DNA from: Datisca glomerata
Taxonomy: Eukaryota; Streptophyta; Magnoliopsida; Cucurbitales; Datiscaceae
Assembly (NCBI GenBank): GCA_003255025.1
Contig: QANY01013423.1
Location: 9,124-73,123 of the forward strand
Direction: 5' to 3'
Length of the DNA stretch: 64,000 nt
Part shown: positions 49,471-61,126 of the stretch, piece by piece
How positions within the stretch are numbered: the first letter of the stretch is position 1
Layout of the letters: every line of letters starts with the position of its first letter
Position numbers and translations under genes: made by a program
The notes under the pieces: model-generated
The model's input: the letters and a program-made list of their open reading frames with translations, nothing else
What the model was told of the DNA's origin: nothing
Database searches by the model: none

Positions 49471-52400
49471 ATGGACGAGCAAGAAAAAGAGCAATCAGGA
49501 GAGAAAATGAGAGAAAAAATTAGGGAGCTGAAAGAGCAAATGGCTAGAGTCCTGGAACTCCTCGTCGCCAGTAAGGGAGAAGCCTGTCTTGAAAATTTAC
49601 TAGGGGCTCAATTATTATAAAATCAAATGCCAAATGATAATTCATTTTATCCTCCTAGGTTCACTCCAACCCGTCGACATCATCAGACTTCCCAGTTTCA
49701 GCACACTTCACTACCAATAAATATCCAGCACTATCTATTTCCAAATGTCTACGAAATGATGCAGATAAGGAAAATTGGATACAACACATCGACAATGGCA
49801 CTTGGCCACAACCAAGCTTTTAGTCCATAAGGCGAACTTGCTAATGAGCCAATCATCATACCCGATGTTGATGACTCAAAGGCGTAGAGGCTCGTTACCA
49901 AACCAAGCGAAAAACCACTATCGAAAGATAAGATGGAATTTCTAGAGGAGAGATTGCACGCTATTGAAGGGTAAGATGTGCATGGTATCATTGATGCCAC
50001 CCAATTATATTTGGTCCCAGATGTAACCATCCCACACAAATTCAAATAACATGAGTTTGAAAAAATTGATGGTAGTACATGTCCGAGAAGTCACCTTATT
50101 CTGTATTGTAGAAAGATAGTTGCTTGTGCAAATGATGATAAACAGTTGATTCATTTCTTTCACGATAGCCTGGTGGGGTCTGCATCTCGCTGATATATCA
50201 AATTGAATAACCAGCATATTCGAATGGGGAAAGATTTAGCAGATGCATTTTTAAGATAATATAAGTACAACATAGATATAGCTCATAATCGTCTGGATCT
50301 GCAGATGTTGGAGAAAAATCCTACTGAAGACTTTGAAGAATATGCACAAAGGTGGAGGAAATTAGCTGCTCAGGTACAACCCGCATTGTCAGAAAAAGAG
50401 ATGGCTGCAATGTTTATCAACACCTTGATATCTCCATTCTATGACAGGATGATCGAAAATGATTCAACAACTTCTCTGACACTATAGTTATTGGTGAAAT
50501 GATTGAATATATAATAAAGAATGGAAGAATTCCAGAAGTTGTATCAGATGCATCAATCGTAAAAAATGGGCCGCCATTAAAACGAAAAGAAGGAGATGTA
50601 TAGATTATCAATTTGGTTACTCTTCACAAGTTATGAACCCCCCCGCCAGGATTTTCAAAGTATAGAGAATGACCTAAATCTGCGACATCATATGTGGCAA
50701 ATACCAATGCCATACAATTATCACTCTCAACAAGTAACCTTTCAAAACAACCCAAGATCCAGTTTGAGATCACCAACTCAACAGTAAAACGTTGGTCAGG
50801 CTGATCAGCCTCTGAAAGGAAATAGAAATAATCAACGTTTTGTCCAATATGATCCAATTCTCATGTCTTATACAGAACTCTTGCCACAATTGATACGAAA
50901 TAATCAATTTATGATGATTCCTTATGAACCTCTTCATCCACCATATCCAAAGTGGTATGATCTGACGACTACATGTGGTTATCATACTGGAGCAGTGGTG
51001 TTGGTCGTCGCGGCGTACACGCGGTGAAAGAGTGTGGCACGTGGCCATTTTAAAAAAATGAACTTTGAATAAAAATCGAATCTTTTAGTAAAACAAAATC
51101 GCGCAACGCTATAAGAATAAAAAAAATTTTATTGAAGACTCTTTTCAATCAATCAGGATACATTATATATTTATATATTAAATTTACAACGTACAATGAT
51201 AGTAATCAGATACCTGTTGCAGTCTAAATCAAGCGTCTTCACGAAACCAATTAATTCTCCATTCCCACGAAATCCCTTCAACGATCAGTAGACTCTGAGA
51301 TCCACACCAAGATCTTCCAAGTCAATCCTCAACGTATTAGGACGTGTGTGAGCATGTAGAAATGAATACAACTTTCTCTCTCTAGATGTACTCAACAGAT
51401 GAGATTTAAAGATTTTACTGGGAATGACTTTTTGTGAGATGATTCTCTAAAAGAACGTGATGATGATTCTTTAGGATAATTTGATTAACTCTTAGTCGTA
51501 GAAGAAATTTTTTTTTAGAATTGCGTTCTTCTCTAAACTCTTGATTGATGAACTGATTCTCTGATTTAAGTGAATGATTGAACTGACTAAAATGATTCAA
51601 CTTATTGAACTGATTCATATCATAGGCCATCAGAATAATATTTGTATATTTTTCTTGATAATGACATATAAGATATTTTGGGATAATCGAAATAATATTT
51701 AATTATAAAATTACCAATAGCAGTGAGGCCCACTGCTATCGTACACAACTGCAGTATCATGTGGCGCTACAGTGTTGCACACCCACTACTGTAGTTTCAC
51801 GTGGTATTACAGTAGTCCATGTCAATCTCTGATACACAATCAATGATTGACATGTGACAATTAAATACCTAGATAGTAGTTAATTCAAAATTAACATATA
51901 TGTTTATCTCTATCAACTAAATTATCTGCTATTTCATAAATTAGTTAGTTGATCCAAATTATTATCTAATAATAATTTAATTATCTAATTTTATAAATTA
52001 GATACTTTATCTCACTTATCGATAATTAAAAATATTGATAATTATATATATATATATAATTTAATTAATTATTTTTTAATTAATTAATCACACATAATTA
52101 TCTTTTGCAAGTAAGTCATTTTCTCATGTCGTGAAATATTCACACTCTAGACTAAGTAGTATAAATATGACTTACAGACCATGGACGTATAATCCTAAGC
52201 TCCAACAAATCAGATTATTAGTTAAATTTTTTAATTAAATAATCTTATTCATTATTTCTATTATTATTTCACTATAAATATGGAATTTCACTCTTAGAGA
52301 TTACAAATTATATTTACAGAGTATTCTCATGTAATCCACTGATATAATCATTTCACGTAGTTCTTTCCTCCAATTATTAGTTCGTAATTAGAACTCGTCA

Positions 52401-53456
52401 AAATTATCGTTTTACCCTTCTAATTATCTATTAATCCTTTAGTATAATTAATCCACTAGTAAATGACTAATTTATAATCTTATTATAAATTTTAGCTCAA
52501 TAACCATTCAGTTCCAGAATTAACACTTAAGGAAATCAATATACGATCCCTTAGGAAAGCTTGGATCCAAATCTTGTAACATCATGTTCCTAGCCATCCA
52601 TATCACTGAATCTCTAAAACAAAAGTTACTAGCTTGTTTTCCAAACAAACCTTAACAAGTGAATCAAAAGATCCAGTAGACATGCATACAAGTTTATGAC
52701 TACTTGTGATTCAGATTGATCTACACATGATCATCGAATTGATATGTATTAAATTTTTATGATAAACGGCACGTTAATAAAGATATTAATTCACATCGGT
52801 CCAGTCATATATAATTTCACTATATAAAGTACATTCACTAAGATGTCTATCCACATCAATGATCCGAATCTAGATCACATACATTCATAATGCTTAGTGA
52901 ACCGTACTAGTAGCCATTCATTAAAGATTTCATATTTTAATATGTTGCCGACAATTTGATTCATTATCTATGATTTTAATCCTCTCGTACAAATATAAGA
53001 TCATAGTCTCATTAATGAATATGAAATTTTTATATATTTATATAAATTATTCAACAATAATTTAAAAGAACAATTATAAGAAAAATGTAATCCTTATTAA
53101 ATTTCATATCAAAATATCAATACATATGACAAATGGGCCATTCGACTGAAAATTATACGACACTAAAAGGTAGAGTGCAGGCATTGGTCAAGGCTAGATG
53201 ATTGAATTTCAAAAAGGCTAATGGGAACCCGGATATCAATTCTAACCGTCTACCAAATCATAGGAACCCTACTGTAAATAAAATTGAGGAATCATTTTCA
53301 TATGATAAGCAGAATGTGACAGATGTGAGCACATCAATGGAAATACTTTTTCATATTTTTTTTAAAGTGGGGTACAACTACCCAACACACACAGAAGACA
53401 AATACATTTATGAGGAACATATGCATGACTTTGATTGTTTGTTTCATGAGAAATAA
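49471..53456 (+). pseudogene. Tat-type gag, split by a solo LTR
   Basis: It starts ATG at 49471 (MDEQEKEQSGEKMREKIREL). It shows the capsid-type block near 50305-50490 (KNPTEDFEEYAQRWRKLAAQ, MAAMFINTL) and reaches a knuckle-like CGYHTGA at 50971-50993. There a minus-oriented solo LTR breaks it, and the frame resumes at 53135 with HSTENYTTLKGRVQALVKA. Several in-frame stops are present. Gag would form the virus-like particle. It is non-functional here. Confidence 0.78.
50999..53131 (-). mobile_element. Solo LTR of the second family (copy 2, minus orientation)
   Basis: It reads TGTTGGTCGTCGCGG at its left edge, the reverse complement of the family 3' end, and aligns antiparallel to 44196-46378. 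About 20 bp just inside the family 5' end are deleted. The target duplication AGTGG (50994-50998) versus AATGG (53132-53136) lies inside the gag coding sequence. Confidence 0.82.
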
Positions 53457-54164
53457 GTGGGTATACAATTTAGGAATGTGGTGATTTTAAAATGCAAGTA
53501 CAAATGTTGTTGGATATAAAAATACTCACCATAAGTCAGATAGGAGAAAGGGGATAACAGAAAGATGACTCTTTTGTCCTCATGATAACTAAAGAATCAC
53601 CTGAAGTAAATGTTGAAGTGGAATCCTATGTTCCAAAGCCTCTCACAATACATTATGAGGAAAAGTCAACTCGCACCATTACATATTATGCTCCGAAGCC
53701 CATCACCATCCAAGTATAAGGTACATTTGCTTACAAAGATTCAAGAGTAGTACCATGGAGCTATGGATATGAGATTATTGCAATTAATCGCAACAAAACT
53801 CAAATGCTAAACCCATCAAACCTCGATCTTCCCATAAATAGGTGGAATGATGAGGAGTGGTAGGTGCTACACGTCAGATGTTTTAAAAATGAATAAAAGT
53901 GACAAGTTTGAACGATAAAGGAAAGGAAAAGCCAAAGAATGAAACAATGGTCATGAGTTCCAAGGAGAAATGTATGGCAGTCAAGTGATAGACCCAAACA
54001 TAATGAACGGTATGGAGAAAGAAAAAGCAGTGTCTGAAGAAGAAGTATGTGAATTTTTAAAGCTTATCAAGCAAAGTGAGTATAAGGTGATAAAGTAATT
54101 TTATCGCTTATCTGCTTGCATATCCTTACTATACCTTTTTCTTAATTCTAAAGCACATCACCAA

Positions 54165-54725
54165 GCATTATTGAAGGTTTTGAATTAAGCATGTGTCTAT
54201 CATGACATTACGGTGAAGAAGTTGAGTGGACTTGTGGGAAATCAAGCATATTACCACACCAAATTTTATCACTTTCATAGATGATGAAATCTCTGCCAAT
54301 GGCATTGGACATACCATAGCTCTACATATATCGATGAAATGTAAGGATTGTGTTGTTACAAAAGTATTGATCGATAACGACTCGTCTCTAAATATAATGC
54401 CAAGATCTACATTAGGAAAACTCTTATGGACGCGACACATATATGGTCGAGCATGATGATAGTAAGAGCATTCGATGGTACCCGAAGAGAAGTAATCGGA
54501 CCATGTCTATTCAATATTATTGTCCAAGTGATTGACTTAACACCATCATACAATTTTCTTTTGCGTCGATCATGGATTCACTCTGCTGGGGTAGTATCAT
54601 CTTCTTTTCATCAGAAGCTGAAATTTATAATCATTTGTATATGTGGGGAAGAATATTTACTGGTATCTAAGTCAGCCACCATGCCATATGTTGAGGCAAC
54701 AAAAGAAGCATTTGAGTGCTGATTT
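54165..54725 (+). pseudogene. Tat-type aspartic protease region
   Basis: VLIDNDSSLNIMPRSTL (54367-54417) is the active-site block; the usual Asp-Asn-Gly reads Asp-Asn-Asp. MIVRAFDGTRREVIG and SWIHSAGVV follow in a second frame (54426-54722), so a frameshift lies between. The protease is inactive. Confidence 0.7.
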
Positions 54726-55879
54726 TAATCATTTGAGATTACGAACACCATATTTGTTGCTAATGGGAAACTCTCTCCAATGCCAGACCTATCAAAGTCA
54801 TCTTTGATGGTGGAAAGGTTAATGATAAAAGGGGGATACAAGCTAGGCAAATGACTCTAGAGTGAGCATCAATGCATGAAATAAGTTAATCGATTGAGAC
54901 AATAATGAGGAAAGGTTTAGGCTTTGATATAGACTAACCAAGGCTAATAGAGGGAAGCTCAAAAGAAAGAAAAGAGGATTGCTAGGCTTGAAAATAGGGA
55001 ATTTGATATAAAAATGGCAACCATGCCTCATATTTATGAATCCTTCAAAAGTGGGAGAATTTCATTCAAAGAACCGTTACAGTAGAGCAGTACGACTTTG
55101 AAGATGATATCGCCCAGCTTTCAATATCCGTAATCTTTGAAAAATCATCAAGTTCAAGTACAGAACACTTGGTTTCTTGATATGATTCAGATCATGAGCT
55201 TAATAATTAGGATGTCACCGAGTTGCCAGTGCTTCTTGGGAACTTTCAAGAGTAATGTGTTAATGCCAAATTTCTAATGATTCTACCCAATGTTTTAAGA
55301 ATCTCGTTATTATGGACCTACATTCTCATCTGTTTCACGTCATCTTTTTGAATGAAAGTCTAAAAAACGTATTTCGTTTAATACAATTCCAATTTTTTTT
55401 GTTCTTCCTCTTTATGTCTACTTTTTCCCATTTCAGAAATGTTGTCCATGCTGATGCATTGTTTATTTTATTTTCTCACCTTCATTTCATCCAATAATCT
55501 GATTCAAGTTTGAGAACAGTGATTTTGAAAATAAGAGCATAAACAATAACTTCGACAATCCCATTCTTAGTATAATGTCAGACGAAAGTGATGAAGATAA
55601 TTTCAGACCATCTCCGGAAATGTTAATAATGGTAGAAAAGGATAATAAAATAACTCAACCTTATCAAGAGTTAACAAAGGTGATAAATTTGAGATTGGAT
55701 GGAGAGACAAAAGGAGACAAAAGAAGTCTAAATCGACAATTCTATGACTAGCGAAAGCCGCCGATAATTAATTGATTACTCAAAGAGTATATGTATGTCT
55801 TTGCATGGTCTTACCAAGGTATGCAAGGTCAAAACACTGATAACGTGGTTCATCATTTTTCGTCTATGCCCAAAAGTAA

Positions 55880-57060
55880 ATCAGTGTGACAAAAGTTACA
55901 GAAAATGAAATCAGACATGCTAGTACGGATTAAAGAAGAAGTTAAAAAGCAAGTAGATGCGAGTTTTCTAGAAGTAGAAAAATACCCTGAATGAGATGCT
56001 AACATAGTCCCAGTGTTGAAGAAAAATGGGAAAGTAAGGATGTGCGTTGATAATAATGACTTAAACCGGGCAAGCCCCAAAGATAATTTTCCATTACCCA
56101 ATATTGATGTCTTAAAAGATAACACTGCAGGACATTTAACATTCTCTTAAAGATCATGAAAATACCACTTTTATAAATTTATGGGGTACATTTTGTTATA
56201 AGGTTATGACATTTTGTCTAAATAATGCAAGGGTGACTTACCAAAAAGCAATGGTAACACTATTTCATGATATGATACATAAAAAAATCAAAGTGTACGT
56301 TGATGATATGATCATCGAATCTCGTCAGGGGGAAGATCACACTGTTACTCTGCGGAAACTATTTGAACGGTTGAAAAAGCTCCATTTAAAGCTTAACCCG
56401 ATAAAATGTACATTCACAGCATCTTCAGGGAAACTATTTGGCTTTGATCCTGACAAAGTTCAAGCTATCATTGATATGCCACCACCCCGAACTCAAAAAG
56501 AAGTTGGAGGTTTCTTGAGGAGATTAAATTATATAGCTCAGTTCATCTCACAGCTAACTGCGACTTGTGAACCTATTCTTAAAATTCTCAGTAAAAGCGC
56601 TACAGAAGGATGTACGATGATTGCCAAAATGCTTTTGAGAAGATCAAACAATACTTGTAAAATCTGCCTATACTTGTTCATCTAACTCCAGGACGTCCAC
56701 TCATTTTGTAGCTTACGGTAGTAGAAAAAATCATGGGTTGCATGCTTAGTCAGCATGACGCATCTGGAAGGAAAGAATAAGCAATATACTATTTAAGTAA
56801 ACGGTTCACAAATTATGAGGCTAATTATTTGATGTTGGAGAAAATATGTTGTGCATTAGCTTGGGTCGCTCATCGGCTTAGGCAGTCCATGTTATACCAC
56901 ACTACTTGGCTAATTTCAAAGATGGACACAATCAAGTAAGCCATCACTTTCTGGGCGAATTGCTAAATTGAAAATGTTACTCACGGAATATGATATTGTC
57001 TATGTCATGAGGAAGTCAATAAAATGAAGTGTACTTGTTGATTATCTGGTAGATCAACTA
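55880..57060 (+). pseudogene. Tat-type reverse transcriptase and first RNase H, broken
   Basis: RT fragments include CVDNNDLNRASPKDNFPLPN (56044-56103) and, in the open piece 56206-56685, YVDDMIIESRQ at 56296-56328. The YVDD metal-binding loop is intact, and LNPIKCTF and VGGFLRRLNYIAQF follow. The classical RNase H is seen at 56740-56910 with AIYYLSKRF and RLRQSMLYHTTWLI. Stops before 56206 and after 56685 inactivate the polyprotein. Confidence 0.82.
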
Positions 57061-57460
57061 GGGTAAGATTATGAGCCTATGAAGTTTGATTTTCCTAATG
57101 AGAACGTCTCAGTTATATTAAAAAATGAAGAAGAATCTACGGACCCAGAATTGTGGACAATGTTATTTGACAACGCATCTCATGATGGAGGACATGGAAT
57201 TGGGGCAATCCTCATATCTCCTGAGGGAAAGTTTTTCTCATTCACGGCAAAACTATGCTTTGACTATACAAACAATATGGCTGAATATGAAAAAAGTTTC
57301 ATGGGAATTCAAGCAGCTTATGATACAAAGATAAGGAAACTTTGAGTGTAGGAGATTGGTAATTGGTGATACGATAACTGAATGGGGAATGAGAAGCTAG
57401 AGGCTCCAAGTTGGTACCTTATAACAAACATGTAACCAAGTTAATACACCATTATCTAGA
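57060..57460 (+). pseudogene. Second (archaeal-type) RNase H of the Tat element
   Basis: WTMLFDNASHDGGHGIGAIL (57153-57212) followed by TNNMAEYEKSFMGIQAAYD carries the D...E pattern of the additional RNase H found between RNase H and integrase in Tat elements. The frame stops at 57343. The domain is then interrupted by an LTR fragment. Confidence 0.72.
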
Positions 57461-57972
57461 ATATATACATACATTATTTTAATGGCCAAAGTTGTTGAAA
57501 GGAGAGGAGAGAATTAGTTGATCAAATCATCAGTTCGTCAATCAAGAGTTGAATTGAGAACACGATTGGTGTCTGAGAGATTCTATTCTGTGATTAAAAG
57601 TTAATCAAATCTCTTAAAAAATAATCATCACGTTATTTTAGAAAATGGTCTCATTAAAGTTTTTCTCAGTAAATTTCTAAATCTCATGTGTTGAGAGCAT
57701 CTAGAGACAGAAAAAATGTCTTGTAATATTCTACGTGCCCACACACGTCCTAATACGTTGAGAATTAACTTGGAAGATCTTGGTGTGGATCTCGGAGTCT
57801 ACTTATCGTTGGAACAATTTCGTGGGAACAGAGGATCGATCGATTTTTGCAAGGACACTTGATATAATAGACTACAGAGGTATACGATTTATAACATTGT
57901 CTGTCATAGATTTAACTTATAAATATCTAACGGATCCTGACTGATTGAAAAAGAGTTTTCAATCGAACTTTT
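57459..57972 (+). mobile_element. Truncated LTR fragment of the second family
   Basis: This roughly 514-bp segment aligns with the last third of the solo LTRs (for example TCTCATGTGTTGAG, CATCTAGAGACAGAAAA, GTGGATCT..GAGTCT, CGGATCCTGACT). It lacks the first 1.6 kb and the final 130 bp. It splits the second RNase H region from what follows (EVISFDHIPRENNQIAYAL). Confidence 0.75.
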
Positions 57973-57974
57973 GA

Positions 57975-59420
57975 AGTGATCTCATTTGATCATATACCTA
58001 GAGAGAATAATCAAATTGCATATGCACTGGAACCTCTAGCGTCCATGTTTGCTGTAAATTTTAAGGAAGAATTCAACCCATAAAAATTGAGAAGCGAGAT
58101 TTTTCTGCTCACTATATGGGCATTGAAGAAGAGCCAAATGCAAGACCATGGTATTGCGACATCAAGCAGCACATAAAGAATGGGGAATATCCAAAGCTTC
58201 TAAGAATGATAAACGCACTATTAGAAGATTGTCCATGGGTTGCTTTTTGAATGGTGAAATACTCTATAAAAGAAACCACGATATGTTGCTTTTAAGATGT
58301 GTTGCTATAAAGGAAGCGAATCCAATCATAAAAGAAGTCCATGAAGGAGTTTGTGGTGTCCGTGCTAATGGTTATACGATGGCTAAACAAATCTTAAGAG
58401 CATGATATTATTGGTTTACTTTAGAATCCGATTGCATCAAATACGCCAAGAAATGTCATAAGTGTCAAATTTATGCGGATAAATTTCACATACCAACATC
58501 CCCTTTACATGTCATGGTTGCACCTTGGTCGTTCTCTATGTGAGGTATGGACGTCATTGGTCCTACCACACCAAAGGCCTCTAACTCTAATGGGCATCGT
58601 CTCATTTTGGTCTTTATAGATTACTTTACCAAATGGGTGGATGCGAGTTCTTATTCGAGCGTAACCAGAAGTGTGGTTGTTAAGTTTACTAAAAAAGATA
58701 AATTTTTTTGATATGGTCTACCTTAAAGGATCATCACAGATAACATGACGAAGTTAAACAACAAGATAATGAAATAATTATGTGAATAGTTCAAAATTAA
58801 GCATCATGATTCATCTCCTTATTGTTCGAAGATGAACAGAGCAGTGGAAGCAGCCAATAAGAACATAAAAAAGATCATAGAGAAGATGATGGAGGTTTAT
58901 AAGGATTGACATGAGATGCTCCATTTAGCACTACATGGGTAAAGCACATAAGTCCAAACATCAACTGGGACAACACTATTCTCTTTGGTATACATCATGG
59001 AATCGGTCCTTCCAATCGAGGTTGAAATTCCCTCCTTCAGAGTCTTAATGGAGGTGAAATTAGAAGAAACAGAGTGAGCACAAACACAATATGAGAATTT
59101 GAATTTCATCGAAGAAAAAAGATTGATTGCATTATGTAGAGGGCAATTATATCAAAGAAAAATGATGCAAGTATATGGCATAAAGTTACGTCCTTGATGT
59201 TTCTGAGAAGGAGATTTGATATTAAAAAAGATACTTTCATATAAAATAGATTACCCTAAAAAATGGACCCCAAATTACGAATGACCTTTCGTAGTCAATA
59301 AGGCATTCTCGGGAGGAGCTCTCATTCTAACAAACATGGATGGAGATGATTTACCGCATGCAGTCAATAAGTACTTTGTTTTACCGAATGTGAAGTTAGG
59401 AAAAATTTATTTGTTTTCAA
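57975..59420 (+). pseudogene. Tat-type integrase region, broken
   Basis: After FDHIPRENNQIAYALEPLAS, an open piece at 58148-58405 leads to the HHCC zinc-binding part (CIKYAKKCHKCQIYADKF, 58433-58486) and then the catalytic core start GMDVIGPT and LVFIDYFTKWVDA (58544-58640). The later core aspartate/glutamate region near 58735-58870 is full of stops. This is the DDE integrase that would insert the cDNA. It is inactive. Confidence 0.78.
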
Positions 59421-60663
59421 AAGGAGCTGTCTCGAATACTGAAAAAATTCTTATTCTACAATTTTCCTAAATTCTTGTTTGTAAACTTTATTCATCATTA
59501 ATGAAGAGCCTTTTTTAGTTGATAAACATATATACTATATCTTCTCGCTATTTCCACTATTTCTAATTCCGCTTAATTCTGATGCATATGGAAAATATTA
59601 TTAATTACTCTTGAAATAACTCAGAAGTATAAACTCGGTTAGGATAAAGCTAATTGATTTAAAAAAAAGAGAGAGAGAAAATGAAAGAAACTAAAAAAGG
59701 CAGTCTGAGTGTGAAAAATCTTAAAGTCACCATAAGAAAAGTCAATATGTGCACAACGAAAGCTAAATGCGATTGGAGGTTTACACAACTAGAAGTGCAG
59801 AAAGGAAGCAAAATTTCTCGATACCTCATTGAGAGTCCATAATCCTAGGCCGAGCGATTATTTTAAAGGGTGGTGGATATGACCACATTAGTCAACTTTC
59901 AAAAATCATCAAATAATTTTCTATTTAACATTTACAATCATGCATAACATGCATGCGTGTAAAATCATTATGTTGCATTATATTCAAGAATTGCAATGCA
60001 TAGACATATATCACGTTGCTTGTTTTGAATACAACTCAAGTTCATGAATCATTTAAGGATATTTTTTCAAAATCCACACATGGCTTTCATACATTTAGAT
60101 TATGCATTAGTCTAGCTCTTGCTACCATATGAAACTTGTAAAAATCAGATCAAATATCATTTTAATATCTTCGGTTAGATCAAACCTGAATTGAGTCGAG
60201 CTCGAAACCTGTGTCTATCCAGCTCCATTTCCTTGTCAAATATCTTGGTTAAATCGAACATGAATTAAGTCAAGGTTGAAGCTCGTGTCAATTCAGGTTC
60301 GCTTTCCTTTTAAATATCTTGGTTAAATCGAACTGGATCTGAGTCGAAGTCGAAGCCTGCGTCTATCCAGGTCCATTTATTTCCCTTATCTTATGTTAAG
60401 TCGAACCCGAAGTGAGTCAAGGTCGAAACTTGTATCTATCCAGGTCCGTATCTTTATCTTTGTTTAAATCAAACCCGAATTGAGTCGAGGTCGAAGCTCG
60501 TGCCTATCCAGGCCCATCTCATAATTCTGCCATTTCATAGAGCTCGAATCAGGCGAATTTTCTATTCCCCTTATTCATACAGTCTGTTCTCATACGGATC
60601 AAAATACTTATCTCCATTTTTGTACACCTTCTAAGTTTAGAAGCGCGAACAAATGAGGGCAGT
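59421..60663 (+). other. Tat-type 3' untranslated region with internal repeats
   Basis: Non-coding stretch before the 3' LTR. From about 60165 to 60520 a unit of roughly 60-70 bp built around TTAAATCGAACCTGAATTGAG, in varied form, and TCTATCCAGGTCCAT recurs at least five times. A purine-rich AAATGAGGGCAG immediately before 60664 is the likely polypurine tract. Confidence 0.65.
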
Positions 60664-61126
60664 TGTAGATACCGTATTTTATAAGGTCCAATACTTTGAA
60701 AATACACATTTTATTTTTTGACCAATATACTAGCCTAAAGCTATGAGTGTAATTTGAAAAATAGTCAATGGACTAAAAATGAAAAAGAGAGTCCAATGAC
60801 TAAAAGAATAAAAATGGAGCATAAGAGCTAAAAGAGAAAAGTGAAACCTTAAATTTGCCTATAAATAGAGATGATGGCTTCAATTAAGAAGAGGTCTTTT
60901 GAGAGAGTGAGAGAGGTCTTCTGGAGAGAGAAAGAGAGGTATTAAGAGAGAAGGAAAAGATATATTTTTAGAGAGAGTGGGAAGTAGGAGAGATTTTTTA
61001 AAAGAGAGAGAAAGAGAGTTTACATTTACATTCATCTATTCATCTTCTCCCATTTTTTTCTTAAGATATTTAAATTTCTTTCATCTTTACCAACAAGATA
61101 TATTGTTCATTGTTTTTCATCATTTC
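60664..61126 (+). repeat. Tat-type 3' LTR, first segment
   Basis: Starts TGTAGATACCG and is collinear with 41475-41950 of the 5' LTR. It is interrupted at 61127 by a solo LTR and resumes at 63512. Confidence 0.82.
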
